A stretch of 17,971 nt of DNA, taken from the NCBI GenBank assembly GCA_043798375.1, contig JAZDOS010000034.1, positions 1 to 17,971 of the forward strand. Direction: 5' to 3'. The stretch comes from JAPLMI01 sp043798375 (GTDB lineage: Bacteria > Omnitrophota > Gorgyraeia > 2-01-FULL-45-10). Numbering within the stretch: the first letter of the stretch is position 1; every line of letters starts with the position of its first letter. The notes below the pieces were generated by a model. That model did no database searches, was not told the DNA's origin, and worked only from the letters and a program-made list of their open reading frames with translations. Positions 13,159 through 17,971 of this stretch are shown piece by piece. The translations under genes and the position numbers were made by a program.

Positions 13159-13655
13159 CTACTTCCCTGTGTGCCCGAATCCGCCGGCAGACCTCGTTGT
13201 CTCGTCGAGATCGCTCGAGGCCTCTATATCGGCCCTCACCACTTCCTTGATAATCATCTGGGCGATCCTATCGCCGCGCTTTATCCTGAAAGGGTCTTTT
13301 CCGTGGTTTATCATGATCATGCTCACCAGGCCCCTGTAATCGGAATCGATCGTCCCGGGCGTATTTACAAGGCTTATCCCGTGTTTCAGCGCCAGCCCGC
13401 TTCTCGGCCTTATTTCCGCCTCATAACCTTCCGGTATGCTCAAATAAATGCCAGACGATATCAATTTAATCTCGCCTGGCAGTAGTGTGACTTCTCCATC
13501 AACATCGGCCAGGAGGTCCATCCCGCTTGAACCGGATGTCGCATACCCGGGAAGCGGCAGGTCTTCGCAGCCATCTTTTTTCTTGAGGCCAATTTTTATC
13601 GATTTCAATTTATCGCGGTAGCCGACGTTTAAACGTCGGCTACATTGTGGATAAC

Positions 13656-13659
<4 letters not shown>
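13159..13659 (-). CDS. dut: Deoxyuridine 5'-triphosphate nucleotidohydrolase (dUTPase)
   Basis: Hydrolyses dUTP to dUMP and pyrophosphate, keeping uracil out of DNA and feeding thymidylate synthesis; a homotrimer. It is 166 residues with all five motifs: GSSGMDLLA (43-51), RPRSGLA (84-90), GTIDSDYRG (102-110), RGDRIAQMI (128-136) and RSAGGFGHTG (156-165). The fifth has SA where RG is usual. The ATG at 13659 overlaps the pnp stop as ATGA, so translation is coupled. The first 17 residues have no counterpart in dUTPases, which normally begin near KSIKIGLK. Residues 6-14 are encoded by a 26-base palindrome. No better internal start with a ribosome site is present, so I keep the long form. Confidence 0.93.
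13618..13643. repeat. 26-base perfect palindrome in the start of dut
   Basis: GTAGCCGACG and CGTCGGCTAC around TTTAAA. It has the same TTTAAA centre as the palindrome at 1001-1032, but different arms. It would fold into a hairpin covering codons 6-14 of dut. Confidence 0.9.
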
Positions 13660-15806
<2,147 letters not shown>

Positions 15807-15814
15807 GATTTTCC

Positions 15815-16084
15815 TTATTTTCTCAGGTCCAGTTTTTTGATAATATCCTGATAGCCCTTCAAGTCCTTCCCCTTGATATACTCCAGAAGCTTTCTTCTGG
15901 TGTTGACCATGCGAAGAAGCCCGTGCCTCGAATGATGGTCTTTCTTATGCGCCTTAAAATGCTCCGAAAGAGAGTTTATCCTCTCGGTCAACAGCGCTAT
16001 CTGCACGCTTGCGGAACCCGTGTCCTTTTCGTGCTCCTTATAGGTCTTGATTATCTCTTTCTTCTTTTCCTTTAATAACGGCAT
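15815..16084 (-). CDS. rpsO: 30S ribosomal protein S15
   Basis: Binds the central domain of 16S rRNA early in 30S assembly. It is 89 residues, the standard length, from the ATG at 16084 (MPLLKEKKKEIIKTYKEHEKD). The family motifs TGSASVQIALLTERINSLSEHFKAHKKDHHSRHGLL are split here only by writing: TGSASVQIALLTERIN, then HFKAHKKDHHSRHGLL, then RRKLLEYIK. The frame is open further upstream to 16129, but those 15 residues have no family counterpart and would cover a hairpin. GAGGT lies 10 bases before the chosen ATG, a long spacing. It is followed 8 bases later by pnp. Confidence 0.97.
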   Translation of the reverse strand: MPLLKEKKKEIIKTYKEHEKDTGSASVQIALLTERINSLSEHFKAHKKDHHSRHGLLRMVNTRRKLLEYIKGKDLKGYQDIIKKLDLRK

Positions 16085-16105
16085 ATAATTATAAACCTCG
16101 CTTTT

Positions 16106-16157
16106 GAAATTTTTAATAAAAAATTTCATCCCGGGAACGCGCCCTGCGGAAGCGTTC
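16106..16157 (-). promoter_or_regulatory. Leader hairpins between ribF and rpsO
   Basis: Two inverted repeats lie in the 83-base gap before rpsO: GAACGC/GCGTTC (16157-16152 and 16140-16135) and a 9-bp AT-rich stem GAAATTTTT/AAAAATTTC (16127-16119 and 16114-16106) with a 4-base loop. They could be the site where S15 represses its own translation, as known in several bacteria, or a processing site. No sequence match to a known S15 leader is claimed. Confidence 0.35.
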
Positions 16158-16167
16158 GAGGGATTAT

Positions 16168-17106
16168 TTATATTAACACACGCCCCATGATTTGTAAAGC
16201 CTTTTTCTCGTCATTCTTTATCTGCGCAATGAGATCGGCTATTGTCCTGAACTTCCGCTCCTGCCTTATCTTTTTTACGAAAATAATCTCTACGTCTTTT
16301 CCGTAAAGGTCTCCTCCGAAATCGAATATGTGAACCTCGATAGACGGCTCCTTATCGGCCGGGCCGTAGAATGTCGGCCGAGCGCCGATATTAAGTATAC
16401 CGTTAAACCGCCTTGAGCCAAGTTTAACCCTTACCGCATAGACACCTGTCGGCGGGATCGCTTCATGATGCGGGTTAACATTGGCCGTCGGGTAGCCCAG
16501 GTATCTGGCAAGGCCTGTGCCTTTTACGACCGTGCCGAGAACGGAAACCGGCCTTCCCAGTAAAGCGGCGGCTTCCCCAAGCTCGCCTTTCGAAACATAC
16601 TCTCTTATAAGGCTCGAACTCACAACGCGGCCCCGGACTTTAACCGGCCTTACCATCTCTACTTTAAAACCGGATTTGCATGATAATTTTCCAAGTAGCG
16701 CATATCCGGCTTCGGCGCCTTTGCCGAAATAGAAGCCAGGCCCTGCGAAAATGGCTTTAGCGCCTATTTTTTTGACGAGGATATTCCGGACAAAAATTTG
16801 GGCGGGGATTCTCGAAAAAAGCCGCGTGAAATTCAAAACCACGAGATTGTCGACGCCGAGTTCCTCTATCAGCTTCATCCTGTGTTTCAATGAAATGAGG
16901 CTTGGTGCTTTCGATTTGGCGCTTAGGACTTTTAAGGGGTGCGGGTCAAAAGTCAGGATGACGCTCGGTATCCCTCTTTTTCCGGCGGCCCGCACAACTT
17001 TACGGATGATCTTCCTGTGGCCGATGTGAACGCCGTCAAATACGCCTACGGCCACACTTGAATTTTTGATCGGCCTTAAATTTTTTAATCCTCTTATAAT
17101 TCTCAC
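16168..17106 (-). CDS. ribF: Bifunctional riboflavin kinase/FAD synthetase
   Basis: Phosphorylates riboflavin to FMN and adenylates FMN to FAD. It is 312 residues. The N-terminal FAD synthetase domain has the nucleotidyltransferase motifs GVFDGVHIGHR (21-31), FDPHP (53-57) and SSSLIREYVSKGEL (163-176). The C-terminal kinase has RYLGYPTANVNP (201-212), PPTGVYAVRV (218-227) and a final FRTIADLIAQIKND. The start is a GTG at 17106 whose last bases overlap the truB stop by 4 bases; GGAG is 14 bases upstream. The middle GPGFYFGKGAEAG replaces the more usual G-DFRFG-KR-G motif. The truB-ribF-rpsO-pnp order is a widely conserved arrangement. Confidence 0.96.
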   Translation of the reverse strand: MRIIRGLKNLRPIKNSSVAVGVFDGVHIGHRKIIRKVVRAAGKRGIPSVILTFDPHPLKVLSAKSKAPSLISLKHRMKLIEELGVDNLVVLNFTRLFSRIPAQIFVRNILVKKIGAKAIFAGPGFYFGKGAEAGYALLGKLSCKSGFKVEMVRPVKVRGRVVSSSLIREYVSKGELGEAAALLGRPVSVLGTVVKGTGLARYLGYPTANVNPHHEAIPPTGVYAVRVKLGSRRFNGILNIGARPTFYGPADKEPSIEVHIFDFGGDLYGKDVEIIFVKKIRQERKFRTIADLIAQIKNDEKKALQIMGRVLI

Positions 17107-17777
17107 TGAATCAACATTTTCTCCAGATCCGGGTTAATTATCGAATTTAACCTGTCTATCTTTATCGCCCCGCCTATCCCGAACCTGCCGGATCGCGTCC
17201 TGTTTAATTTTGACAGATACGCGCCGCACCCGAGCGCCTTACCTATATCTACGGCCAGAGACCGGACGTAAGTCCCTTTCGAGCAGGTAACTTTAAAAGA
17301 AATTTGCGGCAATTTTATATCCGTGATCTCGATATTCTTTATACGGATTTTGCGCAAGGAAGGCTGAACTTTTATCCCGCGCCTCGCGAGTTTATAAAGC
17401 CTTACGCCTTTTATCTTTATCGCGGAATAGTCGGGCGGGCGCTGTTCCAGCTCCCCCAGGAACTTGTTGAATACGCTTTCGATCTCGGCCTCCGAAAAAT
17501 TTAAAGGTTTGCCTGAGCCTGTAATTTTGCCGTCCGCGTCGCCTGTATCGGATTCCGCGCCGAGCGTAAGCGCGCCATCGTATTCCTTATCATCGGCGCT
17601 GAACAGATTCGAGGATTTTGTAAGGCTGCCTATCAGGATGACCAGGACGCCTGTCGCCATCGGATCGAGCGTCCCGGCATGCCCGACCTTCGCGAGACAG
17701 AAGCGTTTTCTGATAAAGTCGACGACATCGTGGCTCGTCCAACCCTGCGGTTTATCTACTACCAGTATCCCGTTCAT
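17103..17777 (-). CDS. truB: tRNA pseudouridine(55) synthase TruB
   Basis: Converts U55 of the T-loop of most tRNAs to pseudouridine. It is 224 residues. The start ILVVDKPQGWTSHDVV and the catalytic motif HAGTLDPMATG, with aspartate D38, are intact, as are DKEYDGALTLGAESDTGDADG and KGTYVRSLAVDIG. The protein stops soon after the catalytic domain, so the C-terminal PUA domain of longer TruB proteins is missing; short forms of this kind occur in other bacteria. The ATG at 17777 has no recognisable ribosome site. The preceding 190 bases are AT-rich with ACG/TTACG-type repetition and hold no convincing minus-strand promoter. rbfA and infB, common neighbours upstream, are not seen here. Confidence 0.95.
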   Translation of the reverse strand: MNGILVVDKPQGWTSHDVVDFIRKRFCLAKVGHAGTLDPMATGVLVILIGSLTKSSNLFSADDKEYDGALTLGAESDTGDADGKITGSGKPLNFSEAEIESVFNKFLGELEQRPPDYSAIKIKGVRLYKLARRGIKVQPSLRKIRIKNIEITDIKLPQISFKVTCSKGTYVRSLAVDIGKALGCGAYLSKLNRTRSGRFGIGGAIKIDRLNSIINPDLEKMLIQ

Positions 17778-17888
17778 AGATTAAAGTTAAAAGTAAACTT
17801 TTGTTTTAAAATTACGCATTACGTTTTACGAATTACTAATTCCTGAAAAACGGGTAATATTATGACATTTACCGTCGATAAAATAGGC

Positions 17889-17924
17889 TTGACACAAAGC
17901 TCACCCTGGGTTAGGATTGTGTCA
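17889..17924 (+). promoter_or_regulatory. Plus-strand promoter with an overlapping inverted repeat at the right edge
   Basis: TTGACA (17889-17894), 17 bases, TAGGAT (17912-17917). TGACACAA (17890-17897) and TTGTGTCA (17917-17924) are perfect inverted copies spanning the promoter, which would suit an operator. A plus-strand frame opens at 17926 (MPQGIRKLTFSVDGD...), and another is open from 17862; both run off the window. Only about 45 bases follow the promoter, so the gene cannot be judged. Confidence 0.4.
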
Positions 17925-17971
17925 GATGCCTCAAGGTATAAGAAAACTCACATTCTCCGTCGATGGCGACG

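Noticed and set aside
16085..16129. 15 extra residues at the rpsO start
   Set aside because: S15 proteins start at the MPLLKEKK methionine and are 89 residues; the extension covers a hairpin.

Overview
The window is an almost entirely minus-strand stretch of a Gram-negative bacterial chromosome. It carries core housekeeping genes, plus a short accessory segment at its left end. The Gram-negative assignment rests on a two-partner-secretion type adhesin N-terminus, RodZ, and FtsK with four membrane segments. No rRNA or marker set is present. The protein style, the many short palindromes and the adhesin lead me to a candidate-phylum bacterium, possibly Omnitrophota, but this is an impression and not a proof.

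Layout, read in the direction of transcription (right to left). (1) 17777-13159: truB, ribF, rpsO, pnp and dut are tightly packed, several overlapping by 4 bases; this is a translation and RNA-metabolism cluster. (2) 13041-7631: ftsK, rodZ, rimO, pgsA and pgpA cover DNA translocation, cell shape, S12 modification and phosphatidylglycerol synthesis. rimO carries a frameshift that puts its TRAM domain out of frame. (3) 7604-6887: a self-contained two-gene unit with its own promoter and terminator encodes a 123-residue CxxC protein and a 52-residue very basic protein. (4) 6850-1694: a near-consensus promoter drives cvpA, a Nif3-like gene, dnaG and rpoD, a variant of the macromolecular synthesis operon. 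(5) 1668-1092: a hicB-hicA toxin-antitoxin pair with its own promoter. (6) 927-1: a long regulated leader contains a promoter, a cyclic di-GMP class I riboswitch, an intrinsic terminator and a cluster of 18-base repeats. It is followed by a small ribbon-helix-helix-like protein and the start of a filamentous-haemagglutinin-type exoprotein that runs off the window.

Two things stand out. First, the riboswitch-terminator leader ties a surface adhesin to c-di-GMP, with a possible extra regulator encoded between leader and adhesin. Second, four copies of a small palindromic element (arms CCGTTAGA..T / A..TCTAACGG) sit at genic positions and are flanked by direct repeats of about 8 bases that look like target duplications. 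The short form (25 bases) plus an 8-base duplication adds 33 bases, exactly 11 codons. One copy is inserted in frame inside dnaG; removing it rejoins a normal primase sequence. Another copy supplies a new stop codon to pgsA and a new Shine-Dalgarno to pgpA. Other unrelated perfect palindromes lie before hicA's downstream leader, before ftsK and at the start of dut.
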